A stretch of 36,969 nt of DNA from an uncultured Oscillospiraceae bacterium (GTDB lineage: Bacteria; Bacillota; Clostridia; Oscillospirales; Oscillospiraceae), in the NCBI GenBank assembly GCA_934546685.1, contig CAKTEB010000015.1, positions 1-36,969 on the forward strand, in the 5' to 3' direction. Both the position numbers and the translations under genes were made by a program. Below, one piece after another: positions 1-9,516 of the stretch. The number at the start of each line of letters is the position of its first letter. Position 1 is the stretch's first letter. The notes beneath the pieces were generated by a model that saw only the letters and a list, made by a program, of their open reading frames with translations, was not told the DNA's origin and made no database searches.

Positions 1-850
1 CCTTGGGCGTAAAGGTATACACCGTATCGCAGAACTGGCAGTCCACATGGATGTCCTGACCCTCGTCGATGATGTCCTGCATCTCCTTGGCGCCCAGGGA
101 GATGATGGTGGAAGCCACCCGCTCCCGGCTGCAATAGCACTTATAAGAAATGGGTGTGGTCTCCAAAATCTCCACGCTGTCCTTGCCCAGCAGGTTTTCG
201 ATGATCTCCTGAGGGCCCAGGCCATTTTTCATCATAGCGGAAACATTTCCTGCCTTGGCCACGCTCTGCTCCAGCTCATCGATAAGGCTGTCCGGAGCAC
301 CGGGCAGCAGCTGGAGCAGGTAGCCGCCCGCCACATCCACGGTCTGATCCCGGTTCAGGAGCACCCCCAGAGCACACACCGTGGGCACCTGCTCGCTCTC
401 CACAAAGTAGGCCGCCACATCCTCGGCGATTTCGCCGCCCAGAAGCTGCACCGTGCCCACATAGGGATCCTTCATATGGAGATCCCGGATCAGGGTCAGG
501 GTGCCGTCCGCGCCAACTGCCGCGCCCACATCCAGCTTTCCCTGGTACTTCTCCATGAGCTCCACCTGGGGGTTCTCCACATAGCCCCGGACGTTGCCCG
601 CCGGGTCAGAGGTGGCCAGGATGGTACCCAGAGGGCCGCCACCCTTGATGATGAGGGTCACGCTGCCCTGGTCGATCTTCTGCATATTGCCGATCATGCT
701 GGTGGCCGCCAGCACCCGGCCCAGGGCCGCCGTGGCCACCGCCGTGGTCTGGTGAATCTCCCGGGCCCGCCGGGTGATCTCCGTGGTGCTCACCGCCGTG
801 ATCTTTACAAAGCCGTCCCGGGTCATGGCCCGGACAAGCTGATCTGTCAT
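1..850 (-). CDS. hslO: Hsp33 redox-regulated chaperone (3' end cut by window)
   Basis: This is a cytoplasmic holdase chaperone, activated when oxidation releases zinc from its C-terminal cysteines. The reading frame starts at ATG 848-850 and runs off the left edge after about 283 codons, so only around 10 residues should be missing. The N-terminal fold is recognisable (MTDQLVRAMTRDGFVK, then IKGGGPLGTI). Near the end are the paired zinc motifs CYC, within the family phrase CYCSRERV, and CQFC. Its ATG overlaps the TGA of the upstream methyltransferase (ATGA), so it is the third gene of the yerC-methyltransferase-hslO operon and probably translationally coupled. Family assignment is firm. Confidence 0.95.
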   Translation of the reverse strand, partial: MTDQLVRAMTRDGFVKITAVSTTEITRRAREIHQTTAVATAALGRVLAATSMIGNMQKIDQGSVTLIIKGGGPLGTILATSDPAGNVRGYVENPQVELMEKYQGKLDVGAAVGADGTLTLIRDLHMKDPYVGTVQLLGGEIAEDVAAYFVESEQVPTVCALGVLLNRDQTVDVAGGYLLQLLPGAPDSLIDELEQSVAKAGNVSAMMKNGLGPQEIIENLLGKDSVEILETTPISYKCYCSRERVASTIISLGAKEMQDIIDEGQDIHVDCQFCDTVYTFTPK

Positions 851-1596
851 ATTCTTTCGTCCTTTCGCGCGATAATAAATACCCGCTCCTCATCGGGCTG
901 AGGCGGCAGAAATGTCCGCTCTCCATAGAAGGTCACATCCCGGAAGCCCGCTCGTTCCAGCTCCGTCTGGAGCCAATCCAGGCTATAGGCATACTCAACA
1001 TGTTCCTCCTGCTCTCTCCGCCAGAGGTCTCCCTCCCGTACGAAGATATCCATGCCGTAAAAGCACTGATTGGTCTGCTCGTCGAACTCTGTACGCCAGA
1101 TGCAGACCACGTCCTCGGTCTCGTCCATAAACATCTGGCCATCAAAGGCCCGGAGCTGCTCTGGGGGGCGCACATCAAAGACCAGAAGTCCCCCGGGACG
1201 GACAGCCCGTGCAAAGGAGGAAATGGCGCTTCTCCCCTGCTCCGGGGAAGCCATATAGTTGAAGCTGTCCAGCATGCACACAAGCAGATCCACCGGCTCC
1301 GGGAGCGTAAAATCCGCCATATTCCCCTGGAGGAACACCGGGGCGTGATCCATTCCCTGCACCTTATCCCGGGCCTGCACCAGCATATCCTCGCTGAGAT
1401 CCATGCCATAGCATTTGAGGCCGTCCTCCGCAAAGAGCAGGCTCAGGCTGCCGGTGCCGCAGGCCATATCCAGGACCGTTTTCGGTTCCAGCTCATTCCG
1501 GTGCAAAACAGCCCAGAGGTACTCATAGAGCCCCTCATAGTCCACGTCCTGAGTCAGGCTGTCATAAAAATCCGCCAGAGGGCCGTAGCTGCTCAT
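847..1596 (-). CDS. class I SAM-dependent methyltransferase
   Basis: The product is a soluble methyltransferase of 249 residues. Motif I, the SAM-binding loop, is VLDMACGTGSLSLLF around residue 45, followed by the acidic post-motif I YGMDLSEDML. DLLVCMLDSFNYM and GGLLVFDVR fit the later strands of the Rossmann fold. The N-terminus MSSYGPLADFYDSLTQDVDY is typical of small clostridial methyltransferases of unknown substrate. I chose ATG 1594-1596 because it overlaps the yerC stop by four bases; an upstream in-frame extension to 1662 lies inside yerC and does not look like protein. The substrate cannot be told from sequence. Confidence 0.85.
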   Translation of the reverse strand: MSSYGPLADFYDSLTQDVDYEGLYEYLWAVLHRNELEPKTVLDMACGTGSLSLLFAEDGLKCYGMDLSEDMLVQARDKVQGMDHAPVFLQGNMADFTLPEPVDLLVCMLDSFNYMASPEQGRSAISSFARAVRPGGLLVFDVRPPEQLRAFDGQMFMDETEDVVCIWRTEFDEQTNQCFYGMDIFVREGDLWRREQEEHVEYAYSLDWLQTELERAGFRDVTFYGERTFLPPQPDEERVFIIARKDERI

Positions 1597-1895
1597 GCGT
1601 CCTCCTCTTCCTTCATCCGATCCAGTACCAGCCGATAGCCCCCGGCCCCGTAGTTGAGGCACCGCTTTACCCGGCTCACCGTGGCGCTGCTGACCCCGGT
1701 CTTCTCCAGCACATCGCTGTAAATGTCCCCCTGATCCAGCAGACGAGCCACCTCAAAGCGCTGCTCCATGGCCATCTGCTCCGATACGGTGCAGAGATCC
1801 TCCAGAAACGCATAGCATTCCTCCGGCGTTTTCAGGGTCAAAAGGGCCTGATACAGCGCCGCGCCCCGGTCGCTGCCCTTGCCATGACTGTTCAT
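1593..1895 (-). CDS. YerC/TrpR-like DNA-binding protein
   Basis: A 100-residue protein of the YerC/YecD branch of the TrpR superfamily. The phrase LKTPEECYAFLEDLCTVSE and the following helices match that family. The helix-turn-helix is ARLLDQGDIYSDVLEKTGVS followed by SATVSRVKRCLNYG. Members are small helical DNA-binding proteins, but few have known targets; in other Firmicutes a homologue often sits near purine or helicase genes. Here it heads the operon with the methyltransferase and hslO and lies back-to-back with purA. The start at 1895 has only a weak GGGGTG upstream. Family fairly sure, role unknown. Confidence 0.85.
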   Translation of the reverse strand: MNSHGKGSDRGAALYQALLTLKTPEECYAFLEDLCTVSEQMAMEQRFEVARLLDQGDIYSDVLEKTGVSSATVSRVKRCLNYGAGGYRLVLDRMKEEEDA

Positions 1896-1932
1896 TCATA
1901 CGCACCCCGCAATTCTAAATCATTTCTTTCTC

Positions 1933-1961
1933 ATTTTAACAAACTGAACAAAGAAAGTAAA
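1933..1961 (-). promoter_or_regulatory. SigA-type promoter of the yerC operon
   Basis: On the minus strand TTTACT (1956-1961) and TAAAAT (1933-1938) are 17 bases apart, with TGT directly before the -10 (extended -10). It points into yerC 38 bases away. Confidence 0.65.
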
Positions 1962-1984
1962 GCAGGAAATTTTGCCGGGCCGTC

Positions 1985-2013
1985 TTGCAAAACCATATTT
2001 CATGCGATATAAT
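1985..2013 (+). promoter_or_regulatory. SigA-type promoter of purA
   Basis: TTGCAA (1985-1990) and a perfect TATAAT (2008-2013) have a 17-base spacer. The predicted leader is about 75 nt and holds a short perfect hairpin, CCTTCG/CGAAGG at 2050-2066, just before the ribosome binding site. This promoter is back-to-back with the yerC promoter. Confidence 0.8.
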
Positions 2014-2015
2014 GA

Positions 2016-3371
<1,356 letters not shown>

Positions 3372-3380
3372 GATCTATCA

Positions 3381-3415
3381 AATCGGCTGCATCCATTGGG
3401 TGCAGCCGATTTTTG
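3381..3415 (+). terminator. intrinsic terminator of purA
   Basis: An 11-base perfect stem (AATCGGCTGCA/TGCAGCCGATT, 3381-3391 with 3401-3411) runs into a T tract, ten bases after the purA stop. Confidence 0.92.
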
Positions 3416-3423
3416 CGTCCTAT

Positions 3424-3460
3424 CAACAAAAGCTGCACCGCCGAATCAGCAGTGCAGCTT
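3424..3460 (-). terminator. intrinsic terminator of the PTS EIIC-like gene
   Basis: AGCTGCAC (3431-3438) pairs with GTGCAGCT (3452-3459). Read on the minus strand the stem is followed by TTTTGTT. It lies 19 bases beyond the stop of the minus-strand gene and faces the purA terminator. Confidence 0.7.
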
Positions 3461-3478
3461 TGCGATATTGCGATGTAA

Positions 3479-4576
3479 TTAGTCGTTGGAAAGGGTCATA
3501 TCTCCATCCTTGACCCAGCCCAGCTTCTTTACCACCATATTGATGAGGGGGCAGAGCACAGCGGGGAGCACGAAGGAGATGAGGATCAGCCCCACCCAGT
3601 CCATGGTGGTGATAGCGCTTTTCGCCCCGGAGGCCACGTCAGCCACCCAGCCGGTGTACACGCCGATCTGGCCCACCAGGCCGCAGGTGCCCATACCGGA
3701 GGATACCGGTGCGCCGTTCATCTCCAGTTGGAACAGGCAGGTAGCCAGAGGGCCGGTGATGGCAGAGGTCAGGATGGGAGCGATCCAGATCCGGGGATTC
3801 TTCACAATGTTGCCCATCTGGAGCATGGAGGTACCGATGCCCTGAGACACCAGGCCGCCCCACTTGTTCTCCTTGAAGCTCATAACCGCGAAGCCCACCA
3901 TCTGGGCACAGCAGCCAGCCACGGCAGCGCCGCCAGCCAAACCGGTGAGGCCCAGAGCCGCGCAGATGGCAGCGGAGGAGATGGGCAGTGTCAGGGCGAT
4001 GCCTACGATCACAGATACCAGAATGCCCATGAAGAAGGGCTGCATATTGGTAGCCACCATGATAAGGTCGCCGACGTGCATGGCCGCCTTGCCCAAAGCC
4101 GGAGCCCACCAGGCGGACAGGGCCACGCCCACGCCGATGGTCACAAGCGGCGTTACCAGAATGTCGATCTTGGTCTCCTTGGACACGGCTTTGCCGATCT
4201 CAGCGGCGATGATCGCCACGAACAGCACCGCCAGAGGGCCGCCAGCGCCGCCCAGAGCATTGGCGGAGAAGCCCACGGTGATCATGGAGAACAGCACCAG
4301 GGGCGGGCAGTGGAGGGCATAGCCGATGGCCACCGCCATGGCAGGGCCGCTCATGGCCGAGGCCAGGCCGCCCACGGTGTAATCCACGCCGGAGACGGTA
4401 GCCACCGTCTCGGCGAGGAAGGGAATGTGGAGCTGAGTTCCCAGAGTGTTGATGATGGTACCGATGAGCAGGGAGCAGAACAGGCCCTGAGCCATGGCCC
4501 CCAGCGCATCGATGCCGTAGCGCTTCAAGGAAATTTCGATGTCCTTGCGCTTCAGAAATTGTTTAACAGCTTCCAT
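3479..4576 (-). CDS. PTS EIIC-like membrane protein (PfoR-like family)
   Basis: A 365-residue polytopic membrane protein that looks like the stand-alone PTS_EIIC_2 family, whose members include proteins annotated as PfoR regulators in clostridia. After a charged N-terminus (MEAVKQFLKRKDIEISLKRY) there are about nine or ten hydrophobic segments rich in Gly and Ala, with family-like stretches GGLASAMSGPAMAVAIGYAL and NKWGGLVSQGIGTSMLQM. No EIIA, EIIB or sugar enzyme gene is adjacent, so it may be a sensor or an orphan permease rather than a working phosphotransferase (inference). ATG 4574-4576 is chosen for its GGAGG; the longer frame to 4756 lies upstream of the likely transcription start. Confidence 0.8.
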   Translation of the reverse strand: MEAVKQFLKRKDIEISLKRYGIDALGAMAQGLFCSLLIGTIINTLGTQLHIPFLAETVATVSGVDYTVGGLASAMSGPAMAVAIGYALHCPPLVLFSMITVGFSANALGGAGGPLAVLFVAIIAAEIGKAVSKETKIDILVTPLVTIGVGVALSAWWAPALGKAAMHVGDLIMVATNMQPFFMGILVSVIVGIALTLPISSAAICAALGLTGLAGGAAVAGCCAQMVGFAVMSFKENKWGGLVSQGIGTSMLQMGNIVKNPRIWIAPILTSAITGPLATCLFQLEMNGAPVSSGMGTCGLVGQIGVYTGWVADVASGAKSAITTMDWVGLILISFVLPAVLCPLINMVVKKLGWVKDGDMTLSND

Positions 4577-4588
4577 GTTTTCCTCCTT

Positions 4589-4647
4589 GGCGGTTCTCCC
4601 GCCCAGCGCGCCGCTGCCTGTTTTCAGGCGTTTCCGTTCCGGCGCGC
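4589..4647 (-). promoter_or_regulatory. folded 5' leader of the PTS EIIC-like gene
   Basis: The transcript from the promoter at 4662-4690 begins near 4655 and is almost all stem. GCGCGCC/GGCGCGC (4606-4612 with 4641-4647) encloses GCCTG-TTTT-CAGGC (4616-4629). A second hairpin, GGCGG/CCGCC (4589-4593 with 4599-4603), ends right before the GGAGG ribosome site. No T tract follows, so it is not a terminator. It could bind a protein or control ribosome access (inference). Confidence 0.55.
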
Positions 4648-4661
4648 ACGATATTAGGTTC

Positions 4662-4690
4662 ATTATAATGGCGTTCCGGGGGAAAGTAAA
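4662..4690 (-). promoter_or_regulatory. SigA-type promoter of the PTS EIIC-like gene
   Basis: Minus-strand TTTACT (4685-4690) and TATAAT (4662-4667) with a 17-base spacer. The -10 lies in the palindrome CATTATAATG. Confidence 0.6.
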
Positions 4691-4801
4691 GGAAAAGAGA
4701 GGAACCTGGATATAGGGTTTTCGGGGCATATAAACGCGAAATTTGTTCAATTTCACTAGAGCTACTTTCTCAATTTTCCGATGGATTTTGACGTTTTTTT
4801 G

Positions 4802-4831
4802 TTGTGCAATATGACCACGCTATGATACAAT
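4802..4831 (+). promoter_or_regulatory. extended -10 promoter of the SLH transglutaminase gene
   Basis: TACAAT (4826-4831) is directly preceded by TGA. A weak -35, TTGTGC, lies 18 bases upstream (4802-4807). Confidence 0.55.
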
Positions 4832-4894
4832 GGCTGTGATTCGATGAAACGCAGACACGGAGCGCAGCGGAGACTGCAAAGAGGAGGAACACAA

Positions 4895-6913
4895 ATGAAA
4901 CAAATGTTACGCCGCCTTGGGTGGCTGCCGGTGCTGATGCTAATGGCGCTGGCACTGACGGTTGGAGTTGGGGCGGAGAATGCAACTGCCACAGTTAAAG
5001 TTACCCGCGGCGGGGAATACGGCACGGTCACTTGCGATTCGATTCAATGCGGCAAGCCCACTACCTTTACAGTTAACCCCAAAGAATCCGGAACTTATAA
5101 ATACTATTTAGCCCAGGTGCAGATAATCAATGGCAACACCAGCGCCGGGATCATAGATCCCAGCTCCTCTCGCTACATTTATAAGGACTTCCGCGAGTCG
5201 AACAAGTTTGAATTTACATTTTTCGCATCCGGGGATTATAGTATGCGCTTTATGTTCATGACAACCGGTGAGCCTCCCTATTCCACCTACTCCATCGACA
5301 TTCAGATTTCTATTCAAGATCCTGAGCATCCCACCATCGAGGCCATTGCGGACGGAGTTGCCGCGCAGTGCGATTCTGAATGTACCACCGAATTCGAAAA
5401 AGCCCTATGGCTTCACGACTGGGTCATCGATCACTGCGTGTATGACGAAACCTACACCTATTGGAATGCCGAAGGCGTCCTTGCCCGGAGCACCGGCACC
5501 TGCGAATCCTACCACAGCGCCTACGCCATGCTGCTAAACCGCGCGGGCTTGGAATCCAAGCGGGTCGCTGGCAACGGCCACGCCTGGACGGCGGTAAAAA
5601 TCGACGGAAAATGGTGCCAGGTGGACACCACCTGGGACGACAGCACCTACCTGGCCGAGGGGTACGACAACACCCACCTCTATTTTGGCCTCAACGACGC
5701 TCTGACCACCCTGGCCCATTCGCAGCACACCGTGGACGCCTCCGTTCTTTGCGACACCCTGGACAACAACTATTTCATCCGCACCGGGAAGATCCGGGAC
5801 ATCTCCGGGGTCTTCGACAGCGGCATTCAGCAGAATCTGGCGGCGGGAAATCTGAACTTTTCACTTGCAATGCCTGATGCTGCCAGAAATGTGGTTAGCT
5901 ATACCCGAACCATCTATTACACCCTGGCTGCCTACGACCTATCCAGCCGAAGCTGGACAGTGGGGAACGACACCTATACACTGACCGCCAGCTATCAGCC
6001 AGGCGCTGATTCCAATTCTACCTCCAACGATTTGGGCAGCATGGTATTCAAGGCCACAAAGCCTGGCTCCGGTACCCAACCAGTGACTCCGGTGGAGCCC
6101 ACACAGCCCGAAAGTCCCACGCAGCCTGATCCCAAACCCTCTCAGCCCGAGACCCCAGCAGAGCCCAGTCCCAGCCCCTCTCAGCCCGAAACGCCATCAA
6201 GCCCCTCCCCGACTCCCAGCACCCCCACGGACAATGGGCCCCTGAACCGCACCGACCACATTGCCTATGTAAAGGGCTTCCCAGACGGCACTGTACGCCC
6301 CGAGGACAAGGTGACCCGGGCCCAGACCGCCACCATGCTCTATCGGCTGCTGACAGCCCAGCGCCGGGATGAGGTGTTTACCGGTGCCAACAGCTTCACC
6401 GATGTACCCGCCAGCAGCTGGTTTAACAAGGCCGTGTCCTCCATGGCCAAGGGCGGCTATATCACCGGCTATCCCGGCGGCTATTTCGACCCTGACCGGA
6501 ACATTACCCGAGCGGAGTTCGTGACCATGGTGGCCCGATTTGGCACCACCGGCAGCGCCTCCGCCAGCTTCACTGATGTGAGCCAGCAGCATTGGGCCTA
6601 CCAGTATATCGCCGCCGCCAGCGAAAAGGGCTGGGTCACCGGCTATGAGGACGGCAGCTTCCACCCGGACCAGAACATCACCCGGGCCGAAGCCATGGCC
6701 ATTCTCAACCGTGTCCTGGGCCGAGGCATCAGCTCCGGCAGCCAGCTCTGCCCAATCTCCGGCTGGTCGGACAACACCCCCGGGTCCTGGTACTACTATG
6801 AGGTGCTGGAGGCCACCAACGGCCACCTGTACACCGGCTCCCGGCCCAATGAAAACTGGAGTGCCCTCACAGAGCAGACCAATTACGACGCAGCGAAATA
6901 CGAGAACCCGTAA
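4895..6913 (+). CDS. secreted transglutaminase-like protein with three SLH repeats
   Basis: A 672-residue surface protein. ATG 4895 follows GAGGAGG and starts a signal peptide (MKQMLRRLGWLPVLMLMALA, cleavage near VGA). An N-terminal beta-rich part leads to a transglutaminase-like core with a visible triad: Cys203 in GTCESYHSAYAMLLN, His229 in NGHAWTAV and Asp244 in QVDTTWDD. Such cores act as cysteine proteases, cross-linking enzymes or peptide-binding modules. A linker rich in Pro, Ser, Thr and Gln follows (about residues 400-455), then three S-layer homology repeats (such as YVKGFPDGTVRPEDKVTRAQ) that should anchor it to pyruvylated wall polymer. Codon use resembles its neighbours. Substrate unknown; overall class confident. 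Confidence 0.92.
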   Translation: MKQMLRRLGWLPVLMLMALALTVGVGAENATATVKVTRGGEYGTVTCDSIQCGKPTTFTVNPKESGTYKYYLAQVQIINGNTSAGIIDPSSSRYIYKDFRESNKFEFTFFASGDYSMRFMFMTTGEPPYSTYSIDIQISIQDPEHPTIEAIADGVAAQCDSECTTEFEKALWLHDWVIDHCVYDETYTYWNAEGVLARSTGTCESYHSAYAMLLNRAGLESKRVAGNGHAWTAVKIDGKWCQVDTTWDDSTYLAEGYDNTHLYFGLNDALTTLAHSQHTVDASVLCDTLDNNYFIRTGKIRDISGVFDSGIQQNLAAGNLNFSLAMPDAARNVVSYTRTIYYTLAAYDLSSRSWTVGNDTYTLTASYQPGADSNSTSNDLGSMVFKATKPGSGTQPVTPVEPTQPESPTQPDPKPSQPETPAEPSPSPSQPETPSSPSPTPSTPTDNGPLNRTDHIAYVKGFPDGTVRPEDKVTRAQTATMLYRLLTAQRRDEVFTGANSFTDVPASSWFNKAVSSMAKGGYITGYPGGYFDPDRNITRAEFVTMVARFGTTGSASASFTDVSQQHWAYQYIAAASEKGWVTGYEDGSFHPDQNITRAEAMAILNRVLGRGISSGSQLCPISGWSDNTPGSWYYYEVLEATNGHLYTGSRPNENWSALTEQTNYDAAKYENP

Positions 6914-6920
6914 ATGCCGC

Positions 6921-6957
6921 AAGGCCCCGCACATGCCGTGCGGGGCCTGTTGCTTTG
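6921..6957 (+). terminator. intrinsic terminator after the SLH protein gene
   Basis: An 11-base perfect stem (AGGCCCCGCAC/GTGCGGGGCCT, 6922-6932 with 6938-6948) is followed by a modest T-rich tail. It sits between two converging genes. Confidence 0.75.
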
Positions 6958-6961
6958 CATA

Positions 6962-7940
6962 TTAAGCTCTATTCGCCAAGCAGTCCAGTTGACGGAATTG
7001 CTGCTCCTTCAGGTCATATAGGAAGAGATAGTGGCTGTCCGACTGAGTCGCCTTTGGGGCCAAAACGTCGCTATTGCACCAGAACACCACGCCCCGATCC
7101 AGAAAGTAGAACTCCGAGTTGGTATCGGAGAGCTGATACTTCCTCCAGCACTGTGGAATCGTGTTCGCCGTCATAGGCGAGGAGCCGGTAGTCCCGTCTC
7201 CGGCCCACCCTTAAAAACAGTGTGTTTTCATTGGCACCCCATAACTGTATGGCATCGCAGCCGTCCTCTAGGGTTAGGGGCGTCTGATCCGCTATATTCA
7301 AAGTCACCATGGGATCGCCTGTATACTTCGAGTAGTAGAGATTCCCGCCGAACGCAGCCAGGGTAAACCAGTGATCCTGATCCTCCAGCCGGGGCTCCTC
7401 ATCTTCCTCCATAGAAACTGAATAGGCCGGGCCGAAGCCGCAGGTATAGTAGAGCCGATCCCCCGCGAAGGCTAGGTCATAGCGGTGATAGATGTTGCTG
7501 TCTGAGAGAAACGTGGATATCTCGCCGGAGGTCGGATCCAGCCGCAGGCAGTTGGCGTTCTGTTCCTCCTGCCATTCCTCAAAATAGATGCCGTCTCCAT
7601 AGCGGAACAGCAGGCCGTCCAGCCGCTGTTCGCTGCGGTAGACCTCCTCCTGCTTTCCGTTCTCAAAATCATAACACAGGAGCCGCCGGCTCCCCTCCAC
7701 CAGCCACATTCGGGGCCAGTCTACCAGAAGACTGTCCACAGCGCCCTCCAACAGTACCTGCTTTTCTCAGGTTTGGAGGTCATATTGATAGACCGCCCGG
7801 GTCAGAGGATCCGTCACATAAAGCGTATTCTCCCACTGGGCCGCCGGAGCCGCGATGCCGGTCTCCGGGCTTTCCTGGGAGCCACAGCCGGTCAGGAGCA
7901 GCAGAAGGATCAGGCAGAGAATAATCGATCGGCGCTTCAT
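6962..7940 (-). pseudogene. lipoprotein of beta-propeller type, broken by a stop and a frameshift
   Basis: Read from ATG 7938-7940 (good GAGGAG upstream) the product starts MKRRSIILCLILLLLTGCGS, a lipoprotein signal with the lipobox Cys at residue 19. Codon 58 is TGA (7767-7769), in the same frame as the following 220-odd codons; CGA to TGA would explain it. Near 7139-7146 one extra base shifts the frame: VLEE continues as YQLSDTNSEFYFLDRG only in the next frame, which ends at TAA 6962. Total length, 979 bases, fits 325 residues plus one inserted base. Repeats such as GDGIYFEEW and GDRLYYTC suggest a bladed propeller. Function unrecognised. Confidence 0.8.
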
Positions 7941-7996
7941 GGCATCGCTCCTCTTTCCGGCTTCAGGCCGCAGTGATGGCTTTTGTTTCTATAGGC

Positions 7997-8025
7997 ATGC
8001 TACCATAGGAAGGAAGATTTGTCAA
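7997..8025 (-). promoter_or_regulatory. promoter of the broken lipoprotein gene
   Basis: Minus-strand TTGACA (8020-8025) and TAGCAT (7997-8002), spacer 17. The control region is intact although the gene is broken. Confidence 0.65.
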
Positions 8026-8080
8026 TGGAACGGCGGCGCTTAAGAATCTAGCGCCAAACCCCGCCCAAAAATCTATGCAT

Positions 8081-8117
8081 AAACAAAAAGAAGCAGAAGG
8101 AAAAATCCTTCTGCTTC
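8081..8117 (-). terminator. intrinsic terminator of tRNA-Leu
   Basis: A 12-base perfect stem (8090-8101 with 8106-8117) has a four-base loop. Read on the minus strand it is followed by TTTTTGTTT. Confidence 0.93.
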
Positions 8118-8124
8118 AATCACT

Positions 8125-8212
8125 TGGTGCGCGAGGCGGGACTTGAACCCGCACGTCCGTAATGGACACTAGAACCTGAATCTAGCGAGTCTGCCAATTC
8201 CACCACTCGCGC
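8125..8212 (-). tRNA. tRNA-Leu (anticodon CAG)
   Basis: An 88-nt class II tRNA with encoded CCA (8125-8127). The acceptor arms GCGCGAG and CTCGCGC pair fully. The anticodon stem CTAGA/TCTAG holds the loop TTCAGGT, giving CAG, which reads the codon CUG. A long variable arm (TGTCCATTACGGAC) and the T arm GCGGG-TTCAAGT-CCCGC are present. It stands alone with its own promoter and terminator. Confidence 0.97.
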
Positions 8213-8230
8213 ATTTCAAATTGCTAGATT

Positions 8231-8259
8231 ATTATAGTACGCCCCGACCCATTTGTCAA
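8231..8259 (-). promoter_or_regulatory. perfect consensus promoter of tRNA-Leu
   Basis: TTGACA (8254-8259 on the minus strand), a 17-base spacer and TATAAT (8231-8236): both boxes match consensus exactly, as expected for a heavily transcribed RNA gene. Confidence 0.92.
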
Positions 8260-8288
8260 GCGCTATTTTTAAGATTTCAAAAATCGGG

Positions 8289-8317
8289 TTGCGTTCCGTC
8301 GAAAATGGGATTATACT
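8289..8317 (+). promoter_or_regulatory. promoter of mtnA
   Basis: TTGCGT (8289-8294), a 17-base spacer and TATACT (8312-8317), ending 25 bases before the mtnA start. Confidence 0.7.
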
Positions 8318-8342
8318 GGAGGAAACGGAAGGAGTGGTACCC

Positions 8343-9398
8343 ATGAAGCCCCTGGCAGAAAACGTACATCTGACGCCCCAGGAGGACGCCCTGGAGATCG
8401 TCGATCAGACCCTGCTCCCCGGCGAGAAGAGATTCATCACCGTAAAGGCCCGGGAGGAGCTGTTCGAGGCCATCCATTCTCTGCGGGTGCGCGGTGCCCC
8501 GGCCATTGGCATCTTTGCAGGCTACAGCCTCTATGTGCTCTCCCAGCGCATTGAGGATCAGGACTTTGACAGCTTCTATGAAAAGCTCCAGCAGGAAGCG
8601 GACTATCTGGAGTCCAGCCGCCCCACGGCAGTGAATCTCAGCTGGGCCCTAAAGCGGATGCTGAAAACCGCCCTGGGCCACAGGGAAGATACCCGCGAAA
8701 ATCTTTTGCAGGCTCTGCGGCAGGAGGCTATCGCCATCCAGCGGGAAGACATCCAGATGAACCTGGCCATCTCCCGGAACGGTCTGAGCCTCCTAAAGCC
8801 CGGGTACGGCATCCTCACCCACTGCAACGCCGGCCCCCTGGCCACCTCCGTCCACGGCACGGCCCTGGGCCCCATTCTTCTGGGCCAAAAGAAGGGCTAT
8901 GGCTTCCACGTCTACTCCGACGAGACCCGCCCCCTGCTTCAGGGCGCACGGCTCACCGCCTATGAGCTCCACGATGCCGGGGTGGACGAGACATTGATTT
9001 GCGACAACATGGCATCCCTGGTCATGAGTCAAGGGAAGATCCAGGCCTGCCTGGTAGGCTGTGACCGCATCGCCGCCAACGGCGACACCGCCAACAAAAT
9101 CGGCACCAGCGGCGTTGCGATCCTGGCCAAATACTACGGCATCCCGGTATATGTGCTGGGCCCCTCCTCCACCATCGACATGAGCTGCCCCTCGGGCAAG
9201 GATATTGTCATTGAGGAGCGGGACGGCGAGGAGATCCGCAGCAAGTTCTACGCTGAGCCCCAGGCCCCGGCGGGTATCCAGTTCTACAATCCCGCCTTTG
9301 ACGTGACTCCGGCGGAGCTGATCTCCGGCATCGTCACAGAGAAGGGTGTCTTCCGGTATCCATACACCGAGAGCTTTCGGGATGCCTTCGGTGAGTAA
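8343..9398 (+). CDS. mtnA: S-methyl-5-thioribose-1-phosphate isomerase
   Basis: A cytoplasmic isomerase of the eIF2B-like fold that turns methylthioribose-1-phosphate into the ribulose form in methionine salvage. The 351-residue protein has the family signatures VRGAPAIGIFAGYSLY and RPTAVNLSWAL. The catalytic Cys161 is in GILTHCNAGPLAT and Asp241 in VGCDRIAANGDTANKIGTSG. The start at 8343 follows GGAAGGAG; the frame is open further upstream, but only across the promoter. No other salvage gene lies nearby, so the true substrate could be a related phosphosugar, such as 5-deoxyribose-1-phosphate (inference). Confidence 0.93.
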   Translation: MKPLAENVHLTPQEDALEIVDQTLLPGEKRFITVKAREELFEAIHSLRVRGAPAIGIFAGYSLYVLSQRIEDQDFDSFYEKLQQEADYLESSRPTAVNLSWALKRMLKTALGHREDTRENLLQALRQEAIAIQREDIQMNLAISRNGLSLLKPGYGILTHCNAGPLATSVHGTALGPILLGQKKGYGFHVYSDETRPLLQGARLTAYELHDAGVDETLICDNMASLVMSQGKIQACLVGCDRIAANGDTANKIGTSGVAILAKYYGIPVYVLGPSSTIDMSCPSGKDIVIEERDGEEIRSKFYAEPQAPAGIQFYNPAFDVTPAELISGIVTEKGVFRYPYTESFRDAFGE

Positions 9399-9437
9399 GT
9401 CGTCTCTAACTTTCTTCGCTGATTTTCACAAAAGCTC

Positions 9438-9467
9438 TTGCATTGCAGGGGTCACCTATGATAAAAT
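9438..9467 (+). promoter_or_regulatory. promoter of the DtxR-family regulator
   Basis: TTGCAT (9438-9443), an 18-base spacer and TAAAAT (9462-9467), with TGA directly before the -10. Confidence 0.6.
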
Positions 9468-9516
9468 AGGAAAAATGAAACGAATCCGCCTACGCGTTTG
9501 AAAAGTGGTGACCTGA

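Noticed and set aside
7767..7769. TGA in the lipoprotein gene as selenocysteine or recoded Trp
   Set aside because: The gene also has a one-base frameshift, no recoding hairpin was seen, and TGA ends other genes here.
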